64,000 bases of DNA from G963675935 sp963675935 (GTDB lineage Bacteria > Planctomycetota > Planctomycetia > Pirellulales > Thermoguttaceae), in NCBI GenBank assembly GCA_963675935.2, contig CAXXPV010000002.1, positions 1-64,000 of the forward strand. The letters are read 5' to 3'. The first letter of the stretch is position 1. Every line of letters begins with the position of its first letter. The position numbers were made by a program, and so were the translations under genes. The notes below the pieces were generated by a model. That model was not told where the DNA came from. It saw only the letters and a program-made list of their open reading frames with translations, and did not search any database. Positions 43,477 to 50,736 of this stretch are shown here, piece after piece.

Positions 43477-43614
43477 TATTGACCCTCAGAATAGGAATGC
43501 AACATTGGAATGTTTAGCCGGCGGGCTTGCCCGCCGCGTTTTTGAGGCGACATCCCACGCGGCGAGCAAGCTCGCCGGCTAAACGACATTGCAATACTTT
43601 CCTGATGGTCAATA
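43477..43614. repeat. Nested palindromes upstream of the regulator gene
   Basis: Outer imperfect arms TATTGACCCTCAGAATAGG (43477 on) and its inverted counterpart CTTTCCTGATGGTCAATA (to 43614) surround an inner pair, TTAGCCGGCGGGCTTGCCCG and GCAAGCTCGCCGGCTAA (43514-43584). 43374-43655 has no gene; either arm region could host the regulator's promoter, but none is clear. Confidence 0.7.
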
Positions 43615-43655
43615 CTTTATTGTAACATCCGCCCCTTGGAATGAGAATGCGCGTT

Positions 43656-44393
43656 CTACGGATTATCGGGCGACTGAAGGCCGGCAATCACGTCGTTGAG
43701 GAATCGGCCGGCGGTGGCGCCGTCGACCGCGCGGTGGTCGTAGGAAAGGCTCAGCGGCATCATCAACCGGTTCTCGATCTTCCCTTCGTGCATCCCCAAC
43801 ACGAACCGAGATCGGCCCAACAACAGAATGGCGACCTCGGGGTGGTTGATGATGGGCGTGCTGTAGACGCCGCCGACGGCGCCGAGGTTGCTGATCGTGA
43901 AGGTGCCGCCGCGCAAATCCTCGACGGAAACCTTCGCCTCCCGCGCCTTTGCGGCCAACAACGCCAGTTCAACCGCGATCCGCGGAACATCCAACTGGTC
44001 GGCGCCGCGTAGAACTGGCACCATCAATCCCCGCGGCGTGTCGACGGCGACCCCGAGGTTGACATACTGCTTGTAGACAAACTCCTGCTTCTCCTCGTCG
44101 ATGCTCGCATTGAGCGCCGGATGACGCCGCAAAGCCTGGGCGACCGCTCGGATAACAAAAGCCATGGTCGTGACCTTGATCGGCGGGCCGTCGTTCGCCG
44201 GCGGAATTGTTTTGCGCAATTGCTCCAGCAGGGTAACGTCGGCGTCGTCGAAGTTCGTCACGTGCGGAATGACGCTGGCCGACTTCACCATGTGCGCCGC
44301 GATCACGCGCCGGATTTTCGACATGGACTCGCGGCGGACCGGCCCATAGCCGTCTCGGTTCAATTCATTCGGCGTTGAGGAGGTCGCGTTCAT
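43656..44393 (-). CDS. Lipoyl-less E2 acyltransferase core of a 2-oxoacid dehydrogenase complex
   Basis: 245 residues comprising only the catalytic (CAT-like) domain: SMSKIRRVIAAHMVKSASVI, VTTMAFVIRAVAQALRRHPA, GTFTISNLGAVGGVYSTPII, and the active site LSYDHRAVDGATAGRF with His220 and Asp224. Ordinary E2 proteins have one to three N-terminal lipoyl domains and a peripheral-subunit-binding domain; both are missing, with only ~20 residues before the core. The ATG overlaps the E1-alpha stop (ATGA), so translation is coupled. The free lipoyl protein at 23414-23665 probably supplies acyl groups. The reaction would be acyl transfer from lipoamide to CoA. Confidence 0.85.
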   Translation of the reverse strand: MNATSSTPNELNRDGYGPVRRESMSKIRRVIAAHMVKSASVIPHVTNFDDADVTLLEQLRKTIPPANDGPPIKVTTMAFVIRAVAQALRRHPALNASIDEEKQEFVYKQYVNLGVAVDTPRGLMVPVLRGADQLDVPRIAVELALLAAKAREAKVSVEDLRGGTFTISNLGAVGGVYSTPIINHPEVAILLLGRSRFVLGMHEGKIENRLMMPLSLSYDHRAVDGATAGRFLNDVIAGLQSPDNP

Positions 44394-45352
44394 GGCAATG
44401 GCACAAGCACGTGATCGATGGCTTGCTCGAAGGTTGGGAAGGGCTGTTCAATCGCCCACAGGCGGTCGGCTTCAAGTTCCTTGGCGATTTGCGAGTCGAT
44501 GGCATTCAGTTCAGCTTCGCTCACACCTCCTTCGAGCAGATGCGACTTGGCGGTATTTAGCGGGCATTTGGCCTTCCATTGCTCCACTTCTTCTTTGGTT
44601 CGATAGGTTTCTTCGGGATCGCCGACGTAGTGGCCGCGAATCCGGTACGTCAGCGCTTCGATGAAGACGGGGCCGCCGCCCGCCCGACACTGTGCGATGG
44701 CGTCGTTGGCGGCGCTGCTGGTGGCCTCGATGTCGTTGCCGTCAACCGTGATTTCCTTGAGTCCGTAACCCTTCGCCCGTTTGGATATTCGATCGCAAGA
44801 GACAAACTCGCGCGCCGGCATGGCCTCGGCATATTGATTATTTTCGCAAACGAACAAGACGGGCAGTTTCCAGATGGCGGCAAGGTTTAGCCCCTCGTGG
44901 AACGCGCCGGTGTTCGAGGCGCCGTCGCCGAACAGGCACACGCAAATGTTGTCGCTCCCCTGCTGCTTCATTGCCAAGGCGATGCCCGGCGCAATGCAGA
45001 GGTTGCTTCCGACGATCGAGCCGGCGAAAAAATTGTTTTCCGGATGAAGAATCTGCATGGCGCCGCCGAGACCGCCGGCGCCGCCGGTCTGCCGGCCCAT
45101 CATTTCCGTGAGGATCGTGCGAACGGGCGAACCTTTTGCGACGGCGTGACAGTGCGCCCTGTGCGTCGACAGAACCACGTCTTCCCTTCTCAGCGATGAG
45201 CAGAACCCGACGGCGACGGCTTCCTGGCCGATGTACGGATGGTATCCGCTGAAGATCAGATCCTTCATTTTCAGTTGCCTGCAAAGTTCGTCGAATTGAC
45301 GCAACAGCGACATCCGGCGATACAGATTCAGCAATTCGTTTTGTGCAATCAT
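44390..45352 (-). CDS. 2-oxoacid dehydrogenase E1 component, alpha subunit
   Basis: 320 residues, the usual length of pyruvate/acetoin dehydrogenase E1-alpha. The TPP motif is CLFGDGASNTGAFHEGLNLA, ending at Asn171-Asn172 (VCENN). Further motifs: SGYHPYIGQEAVAVGF, LSTHRAHCHAVAKG, GGLGGAMQI and YRIRGHYVGDPEETYR. With the beta subunit it decarboxylates a 2-oxoacid (or cleaves acetoin) and charges the lipoyl group. It is followed by the E2 core with a 4-base overlap. No E3 dihydrolipoamide dehydrogenase is seen in the window, so that component must come from elsewhere. Confidence 0.87.
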   Translation of the reverse strand: MIAQNELLNLYRRMSLLRQFDELCRQLKMKDLIFSGYHPYIGQEAVAVGFCSSLRREDVVLSTHRAHCHAVAKGSPVRTILTEMMGRQTGGAGGLGGAMQILHPENNFFAGSIVGSNLCIAPGIALAMKQQGSDNICVCLFGDGASNTGAFHEGLNLAAIWKLPVLFVCENNQYAEAMPAREFVSCDRISKRAKGYGLKEITVDGNDIEATSSAANDAIAQCRAGGGPVFIEALTYRIRGHYVGDPEETYRTKEEVEQWKAKCPLNTAKSHLLEGGVSEAELNAIDSQIAKELEADRLWAIEQPFPTFEQAIDHVLVPLP

Positions 45353-45470
45353 GGTTTTGTGGGGGCAAACATGTTTATGGGGGTGGCAAAGCCAAGCTGT
45401 TGTTCAAGTATTACTCCCCTCTCCCGTCCGACGGAAGAGGGGCAGGGGGTGAGGGCAGCCGCGTCTCGCT

Positions 45471-46133
45471 CTACTCCGACGCCACCACCCTGACCGGACA
45501 CGAGTCGAGTCCCTCGACCATCAACGGCAGAATGAAAACGGTGAAGCGGTTCGATGTCAGTTTGTCCAGATGGGCCAAGGATTCCACCATTGCCACGTCA
45601 TGCGTGAAAAGTATCTCGTGAACCGGCTGATCGTTGCGGCCGCGAACTTCGAGGCCGGTTGCATCGGTGCCGATGCAATGGATGCCGACGTCCTCGACCA
45701 AGTATTTTGTCGCATCAATGGAGAGCACCGGCCGATCATGGCCTTGCGGCGTGTTCCATCGCTTGTCCATGTCGGTTCGAATAAAGACGATGTCGCCCTT
45801 TCGGATCTCCACCCCACAGTTCTCGACTTCAGAGCGAGTGATTTCTTCATCCTTGCCCTTGTGCGAGAAGTCGAGGAGGACCGCATCGCCGACCAAACGT
45901 TCGAGGGGATAATCGGCGGCCGACTTGCCCGATTTGAGATGGTGGTAGGGAAATTCAATGTGCGTGCCCACGTGCGATCCCATCAGCACTTCCTGGAGGA
46001 TGTACCAGATGTCCGCTCGCCGCTCGATTCGGTGCATCACCTCGTCGGTGTTGAACGTCTCGATTTTTAATGGGAACTCTTCCCGACCGGGTACCAACCG
46101 GTGGCTCAGTTCCACCAAATGCCCAAGTTTCAT
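45471..46133 (-). CDS. Cyclase-family metal-dependent hydrolase (kynurenine formamidase-like)
   Basis: 220 residues from the ATG at 46133, with AAGGA eight bases upstream; the frame is open further but that part is leader DNA. The family signature HxGTHxxxPxH appears as GSHVGTHIEFPYHH, supplying metal ligands, and GDIVFIRTDMDKRW and CIGTDATGLE follow. PF04199 proteins hydrolyse cyclic amides, N-formylkynurenine or lactone-like compounds. Being first in the operon with E1-alpha and E2, under the strong promoter and operator at 46218-46282, it may open a lactone or process a sugar acid; that is inference. Arylformamidase activity is an alternative. Confidence 0.75.
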   Translation of the reverse strand: MKLGHLVELSHRLVPGREEFPLKIETFNTDEVMHRIERRADIWYILQEVLMGSHVGTHIEFPYHHLKSGKSAADYPLERLVGDAVLLDFSHKGKDEEITRSEVENCGVEIRKGDIVFIRTDMDKRWNTPQGHDRPVLSIDATKYLVEDVGIHCIGTDATGLEVRGRNDQPVHEILFTHDVAMVESLAHLDKLTSNRFTVFILPLMVEGLDSCPVRVVASE

Positions 46134-46217
46134 GAATTCCGTCCTTCCAACCCGCAAAAAACATTTCCCTTGTTTTGGCCCACGACATCTCTGCTGCCTT
46201 TGCCAGCCCATGCGTTG

Positions 46218-46246
46218 ATTATCTTTCTTGTCATTTTGGCTGTCAA
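46218..46246 (-). promoter_or_regulatory. Sigma-70 promoter of the cyclase/E1-alpha/E2 operon
   Basis: Minus-strand TTGACA (46241-46246), 17-base spacer, GATAAT (46218-46223): a near-consensus promoter. The 31-bp operator ends five bases upstream of the -35, a position typical of activator sites. The start codon is 85 bases downstream of the -10. Confidence 0.65.
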
Positions 46247-46251
46247 CGACC

Positions 46252-46282
46252 AAACGCGCATTCATTCTTCGTATTTGCGACA
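46252..46282 (-). promoter_or_regulatory. Operator copy 3 upstream of the cyclase operon
   Basis: 31-bp motif (plus strand: AAACGCGCATTC, ATTCTTCGTA, TTTGCGACA). Half-sites GCGCA and GCGACA are offset by 21 bases, two helical turns, in the same orientation, as expected for an AraC-type dimer. Confidence 0.6.
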
Positions 46283-46429
46283 CTCTCAGGTTGTCCTAGT
46301 GGATTTCACCGTCGGTGCCTGATGTATCGAAGCCGCCCCCAGTGAACGGTTGCGGGTTCAAGACATGGCCGTCGAGAACACCGATTGGCAGGGCGTCTTC
46401 CAGAATGCAAAATTCCGCCAACACACCTC

Positions 46430-46458
46430 TTGGGCAACTCCCGCACAAGTGTTATACT
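46430..46458 (+). promoter_or_regulatory. Possible sigma-70 promoter of the YqgE-like gene
   Basis: TTGGGC (46430-46435), 17-base spacer, TATACT (46453-46458). The palindrome 46483-46585 then falls in the transcribed leader before the start at 46607. Confidence 0.5.
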
Positions 46459-46482
46459 TCGCACGGTCTGGAGTTACCCCTC

Positions 46483-46585
46483 GTTCCCACGTTCCGCGTG
46501 GGAATGCACGGGCTGCGACGCTCCGCGTCGCCTTTTTCGATACGAAATATCGTGAAAACGGGATTCCCACGCGGAGCGTGGGAAC
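46483..46585. repeat. Palindromic repeat, GTTCCCACG...CGTGGGAAC type
   Basis: Arms 46483-46505 and 46563-46585 (one mismatch in 23), with smaller stems inside (GCGACGCTCCGCGTCGC and ATACGAAATATCGT). It ends 21 bases before the YqgE-like start and would fold in the leader RNA. Confidence 0.85.
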
Positions 46586-46606
46586 AAGAATTCATTGATC
46601 TTTCCA

Positions 46607-47158
46607 ATGGAATCGCTCGAAGGCCATCTGCTGATCGCCTCGCCGCAACTGCTCGATCCGAACTTCGCTCGGGCATTGGTGCTGTTGGTCGAGCACAACG
46701 ACGAGGGCGCCTTCGGCGTGGTCATCAACCGCCCGGTCGGCAAGACGCTTCAGGAATTGTGGCGTGAGGTGGGCAGCTCGCCTTGCCACAGCCGGCAGCC
46801 GATCTACCTGGGCGGTCCCGTGCCCGGCCCCTTGCTCTCCTTGCACAACCGGCCCGGCCTGGCCGAAGCCGAACCGGCGCCGGGCGTGTTTTTCGCCGCG
46901 AAGAAGCAGCATCTCGACTCGCTGGTGCTCACCGAAGACCCGGCCTACAAAATCTTCATCGGCCACTCCGGCTGGGGCGCGGGCCAATTGGAAAACGAGC
47001 TACGCGAAGGCGCTTGGCGCACCCTGCCCGCCTCCGCCGAACTCATCTTCTCGACCGACGAAGATCTTTGGGAAACCGTCTTTCGTGAGATCGGCCAAAC
47101 GCTGTTGAAGTCGATTCTCAACCTCGACGAGTTGCCGCCCGACCCGACGGTGAATTAG
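46607..47158 (+). CDS. YqgE/AlgH family protein (DUF179)
   Basis: 183 residues from the ATG at 46607 (MESLEGHLLIASPQLLDPNF). Family motifs: FARALVLLVEHNDEGAFGVV, NRPVGKTLQELW, YLGGPVPGPL and the C-terminal KIFIGHSGWGAGQLENEL followed by GAWRTLP. Full length for the family. The biochemical role is unknown; AlgH affects regulation in Pseudomonas. A four-codon longer form from an ATG at 46595 is possible; neither has a strong ribosome site. Confidence 0.88.
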   Translation: MESLEGHLLIASPQLLDPNFARALVLLVEHNDEGAFGVVINRPVGKTLQELWREVGSSPCHSRQPIYLGGPVPGPLLSLHNRPGLAEAEPAPGVFFAAKKQHLDSLVLTEDPAYKIFIGHSGWGAGQLENELREGAWRTLPASAELIFSTDEDLWETVFREIGQTLLKSILNLDELPPDPTVN

Positions 47159-47180
47159 TTTCTGTTACGGAAAGTAATGG

Positions 47181-47346
47181 GTGGGACAAGCGCAGCGAGG
47201 TCCCACCATGCGTTTTTCCCGGCTTTTGGTGGGACTGCAAAGTCGCATTTCGGGGATAGATGGGAAAAACCGTCATTCTGAACGCAGCGAAGAATCTCGC
47301 CCACGCCGCGAGGAAAACGAGATTCTTCGCTGCGTTCAGAATGACG
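47181..47346. repeat. Two palindromic repeats side by side
   Basis: First, a GTGGGACAAGC-type element (47181-47237; GGTCCCACCA against TGGTGGGACT). Second, arms 47271-47299 and 47318-47346 of the CGTCATTCTGA...GAAGAATCTCG family, perfectly paired. The stretch from about 47230, including GGGGATAGATGGGAAAAACC, is shared with the copy near 60010. No gene in 47159-47396. Confidence 0.85.
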
Positions 47347-47396
47347 GAATTGCCTATCTGCCAGAAAATATGGCCGCACACATTATGGAGAAACGC

Positions 47397-47426
47397 TTGA
47401 CAAATGCTGCCTGACTACCCTATCAT
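47397..47426 (+). promoter_or_regulatory. Sigma-70 promoter of the toroid/motor operon
   Basis: TTGACA (47397-47402), 18-base spacer, TATCAT (47421-47426). It lies 100 bases upstream of the chosen start at 47527. Confidence 0.55.
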
Positions 47427-47526
47427 GGATAATTGTGCGGATTCGCACCCCCACCCCCCCATTGGACACGGTGCTGGCGCCGGGCAACCTTGCCGGAACC
47501 AAGGTGAGCAAAAGCAGAGGCTTGGC

Positions 47527-49167
47527 ATGCGCATTCCGGTGTTTCGACACGGAACTATCTCGGTATTGACCCGCCGAATCGGCTGGGCTTGGCTATTTCT
47601 TGCCGCCATTTCCGGCCGGCTCCTTGCACTGACGCCCAGCAGCCCCGAAGTCAAAGAGGCGATCGATCGGGGCGTCCAATTCCTGGCGTCCGACGGCGCC
47701 AACGACGAACGCTTCGGCGCCAAGGCATTGGTGGGGCTTGTGCTGCTGACTCATGGCGAACCGCACGATCATCCCAAAATCGTCGACGCCGCGGCGAAAA
47801 TCCATGCGGGCCTCACCGAACGCGATCCCGCCAAGTTCAATACATCTTCCTGGGACGTCTACAGCACCGGCTTGGCGATCATCTTCCTCTGCGACCACGA
47901 CCCGGCAGCCAATCGCGAAGACATCGAGTGCCTGTTGAAGTATCTCCGATGGCGTCAAAAACCACACGGCGGTTGGGGATATCTGGAGCGGGAAACCGGC
48001 GACACCTCGATGACGCAATACGGCGTGTTGAGTTCGTGGACGGCCTCCCATGCGGGTTTCAACGTGCCGCAGGAGTCGATCGAGGCCGTGGCGACCTGGC
48101 TGATGAAAACTCAAGACCCTTCCGGTGGATTCGGCTATCAGGGCACGATTGCCAAGGGCAACGCCCTGGAGAAGCAGAGCGAAATTCGCCCCAGCATGAC
48201 GGCCGCCGGATCGGGAAGCCTCTTCATTTGCGCCAGCTTTCTCGATCTGATCGAGCAGACGGAAAAACGCAAAGACCTTCCGACCGCTCTGAAGGAAATC
48301 AAATCGAAAGAGGCCATCAAGAAGGAGAAGGAGCGGATCAAAACTCGGATCGACCTGCGGCAAATCCGCGAGACGCAGTCTCGCGCCAAGGATTGGATGG
48401 AAGCCAATTACAAAATGCCGCCGGCGGAGTGGCCGCACTATTATCTGTATGCCTTGGAACGCTGTATGAGCTTTCGCGAGCTTTTTGAGCACAAGGCCGA
48501 GAAAGAGCCGCAATGGTACGACGACGGCGCCGAGTGGCTGATGAAGACGCAAGGGAAAGAAGGAAGTTGGAACGGGCAATGCGGCGCGGTTCCCGACACG
48601 GCGTTTGGTGTGCTTTTTCTGATGCGTTCGACGAAGAAAAAAATCGAAAAGGCGCTCAGTTTCGGCGAAGGCACGATGATCGGCGGCCGGGGGATTCCCA
48701 AGGACACCAGTGAAATCGAGGTGCGCGGCGGCCATATCGTGGCCCGGCCGCTGTTGGGGCCCGCCGAAAAACTGCTGGCCGCCTTGGAAAAACCGGACGG
48801 GCGCGATTTCGACCGGTCGGTCGAGTTGTTGCAGGCGTTGCCCTCCGACAAGGTCGAAGATCTGACGGCCAAATACGGCGACAAAATTCGCATGTTGGTG
48901 AACAGCAACGCGATGGGAGCGCGGTTGGCGGCGGTTCAAGCCTTGGGAAAAACCCGCAATCTCGACAACGTCGAGACGCTGATCTACGCCCTGACCGACC
49001 CCTCGCCGCAGGTGGTGCAAGCGGCCGATCAGGCCCTGTTGCGGATTCGGCGGGCTCCAGGAACCTCGGCGATTTCCGACAGCTTCTCCGAAGAGGATCG
49101 CCGTTTGTTGATCGAAAAATGGAAAGCTTGGTATCAAACCATTCGGCCGGGCGCCGAGGAACAATAG
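47527..49167 (+). CDS. Alpha/alpha-toroid repeat protein (prenyltransferase/squalene-cyclase-like) with HEAT-like tail
   Basis: 546 residues from the ATG at 47527 (MRIPVFRHGTISVLTRRIGW), preceded by AGAGG; an open frame 41 codons longer lacks protein character. A signal or anchor helix (WAWLFLAAISGRLLAL) comes first. Repeats of the squalene-cyclase/prenyltransferase type follow: VKEAIDRGVQFLASDG, YLRWRQKPHGGWGYLERETG, AVATWLMKTQDPSGGFGYQG and GAEWLMKTQGKEGSWN. A charged helix (about 250-290) interrupts them. About residues 430-525 resemble HEAT repeats (GARLAAVQALGKTRNLDNVE). The DCTAE or DxDD motifs of true cyclases were not found, so it is probably structural. It begins the motor operon. 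Confidence 0.7.
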   Translation: MRIPVFRHGTISVLTRRIGWAWLFLAAISGRLLALTPSSPEVKEAIDRGVQFLASDGANDERFGAKALVGLVLLTHGEPHDHPKIVDAAAKIHAGLTERDPAKFNTSSWDVYSTGLAIIFLCDHDPAANREDIECLLKYLRWRQKPHGGWGYLERETGDTSMTQYGVLSSWTASHAGFNVPQESIEAVATWLMKTQDPSGGFGYQGTIAKGNALEKQSEIRPSMTAAGSGSLFICASFLDLIEQTEKRKDLPTALKEIKSKEAIKKEKERIKTRIDLRQIRETQSRAKDWMEANYKMPPAEWPHYYLYALERCMSFRELFEHKAEKEPQWYDDGAEWLMKTQGKEGSWNGQCGAVPDTAFGVLFLMRSTKKKIEKALSFGEGTMIGGRGIPKDTSEIEVRGGHIVARPLLGPAEKLLAALEKPDGRDFDRSVELLQALPSDKVEDLTAKYGDKIRMLVNSNAMGARLAAVQALGKTRNLDNVETLIYALTDPSPQVVQAADQALLRIRRAPGTSAISDSFSEEDRRLLIEKWKAWYQTIRPGAEEQ

Positions 49168-49242
49168 TCGCAGGGATCGAGAAACGCCGGAGAGCGGTTT
49201 CCCGCATCCCGAAAAGAAAACCGAGAGGTAGGTAATTCCGTT

Positions 49243-49890
49243 ATGTTGCAGAATATCAATGATCTGGCCGCGAGGCTCGGCGACGCTTGCTACATCTTTT
49301 TGTCCCTGAATTTTCTTTGGGGGCTGTTCTGCGTGATCTTGCTCTGGCGGCGCGTGAACGTCCTGCGATTCAGCGATGAACAGTCGCAGGCGCAATTTCT
49401 AGGCTCCGTGCAGGACCACCTCGACGAAGGCGATTTCGACGGAGCGGCGGAAATTTGCCAAACCGAGGAAAGGGCCTTGCCACAGTTGGCCTTGGCCGCC
49501 ATCGAAAACCGCGAACTCAACGAATCGCAGCTTCGCCAACTCGTCGCCGAACTTCTGCAACGAAAAATCATGGGCGATCTCGAATCTCGAATGAGTTGGG
49601 TCGCCACGGTCATCAAAAGCGGGCCGTTGTTGGGGTTGTTCGGCACGGTCTTGGGCATGATGGCGGCCTTCGGACGCATCGGCTCCGGCGAAAAGATCAA
49701 GGCCGAGCAAATCGCCCTCGACATCAGCATCGCGTTGATCTGCACCGCGATGGGACTAATGACGGCCATTCCGTTCACGTATTTGTTGGCCAACCTGAAC
49801 ATTCGGGTGCGCAACCTTCAAGATTCGCTAAGCTCCGGCATGACGCGGTTCTTGGAGAGTTTTAAAGTTGTAACCGCCCGGTTCAAGTAG
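49243..49890 (+). CDS. MotA/TolQ/ExbB-type proton-channel protein
   Basis: 215 residues with three membrane helices: about 12-30 (CYIFLSLNFLWGLFCVILLW), about 112-140 with SGPLLGLFGTVLGMMAAFGR, and about 155-185 (DISIALICTAMGLMTAIPFT). The long cytoplasmic loop (about 35-110) is typical of ExbB/TolQ. Such proteins form the pentamer around an ExbD dimer and use the proton gradient to drive a periplasmic partner. GAGAGGTAGG lies about nine bases before the ATG. The last ten codons and the stop belong to the first unit of the 40-bp tandem repeat. Confidence 0.88.
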   Translation: MLQNINDLAARLGDACYIFLSLNFLWGLFCVILLWRRVNVLRFSDEQSQAQFLGSVQDHLDEGDFDGAAEICQTEERALPQLALAAIENRELNESQLRQLVAELLQRKIMGDLESRMSWVATVIKSGPLLGLFGTVLGMMAAFGRIGSGEKIKAEQIALDISIALICTAMGLMTAIPFTYLLANLNIRVRNLQDSLSSGMTRFLESFKVVTARFK

Positions 49891-50093
49891 ATCGAAAAGT
49901 TTTAAAGTCGTAACCGCCCGGTTCAAGTAGATCGAAAAGTTTTAAAGTCGTAACCGCCCGGTTCAAGTAGATCGAAAAGTTTTAAAGTCGTAACCGCCCG
50001 GTTCAAGTAGATCGAAAAGTTTTAAAGTCGTAACCGCCCGGTTCAAGTAGATCGAAAAGTATTAAAGTCGTGACCGCCCGGTTTAAGTAAGTT
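49860..50093 (+). repeat. 40-bp tandem repeat of the ExbB-like gene's 3' end, six units
   Basis: Units begin at 49860, 49900, 49940, 49980, 50020 and 50060. Each reads TTTTAAAGTCGTAACCGCCC then GGTTCAAGTAGATCGAAAAG; unit 1 has one change and unit 6 several. Unit 1 encodes the terminal FKVVTARFK and the stop, so the gene end including its stop was copied downstream. The period is not a multiple of three, so later units change frame. Confidence 0.95.
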
Positions 50094-50125
50094 CGGAATC
50101 AACACCACGGTTAAGAAACCAAATT

Positions 50126-50200
50126 GTCATTCTGAGCGAAGCGAAGAATCTCGCGTGAGATAGCGACGCAGGCGAGATTCTTCGCTTCGCTCAGAATGAC
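50126..50200. repeat. Palindromic repeat, GTCATTCTGAGCGAAGCGAA type
   Basis: Perfect 29-base arms at 50126-50154 and 50172-50200. It lies within the operon, between the ExbB-like and first ExbD-like genes, so the stem would form in the polycistronic RNA. Confidence 0.9.
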
Positions 50201-50242
50201 CGCGGATGTTTTGAGATAGTTGCTAAGGAAGGAAGATCAACG

Positions 50243-50728
50243 ATGGATGCCGGTCCCTCTCCCGCCGTGGACGCCGAGCCTTCGGCGTTCAACGACGAAA
50301 CGCTTGTGCCGCGCAAGTCGATGGCCGACGACGCGCGTTTCGACGTGACGGCGATGGTGGACCTCGTCTTCATGATGAACATTTTCTTCCTGGTCACTTG
50401 GGCCGAGTTGGCCCGGGCGGAGATCGACTTGCCGACGGCGCGTCATTGCACCGCGGCCACATTGTCACGGTCGATCGTGTTCACGGTGATGAAAGGCCCC
50501 ACGGTGTACATCGGCGACGGGGCGGGCGGAGTCGCCCTCAGCCCCGGCGAGGTCGATCAGCGAGTGGCCACCGCCATCGAGGACGGCAAGAAGAGCGAGG
50601 ATAACAAGGACATCGTGTTGATCAAGGCGGAAAAGGAGGTGCTGTTGCGCGACATTGCCCATCTGGCAAATATCGCCACGGCCTCCGGCGGCGTCAAACT
50701 CATGCTGGCCGTCATCGAGAAAAGATAG
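50243..50728 (+). CDS. ExbD/TolR-type protein, first copy
   Basis: 161 residues: a ~32-residue cytoplasmic start, one membrane helix with the family Asp (FDVTAMVDLVFMMNIFFLVT), and a periplasmic domain (about 55-161, RDIAHLANIATASGGVKLML). The Asp in the helix is the proton-carrying residue of ExbD/TolR. AAGGAAGGAAG lies about eight bases before the ATG. The 352 bases before it contain only the tandem and palindromic repeats. Confidence 0.87.
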   Translation: MDAGPSPAVDAEPSAFNDETLVPRKSMADDARFDVTAMVDLVFMMNIFFLVTWAELARAEIDLPTARHCTAATLSRSIVFTVMKGPTVYIGDGAGGVALSPGEVDQRVATAIEDGKKSEDNKDIVLIKAEKEVLLRDIAHLANIATASGGVKLMLAVIEKR

Positions 50729-50736
50729 GTGTTACC

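Noticed and set aside
49860..50093. CRISPR-like array
   Set aside because: The units are contiguous 40-bp copies with no variable spacers, and the first unit is the coding end of a gene.
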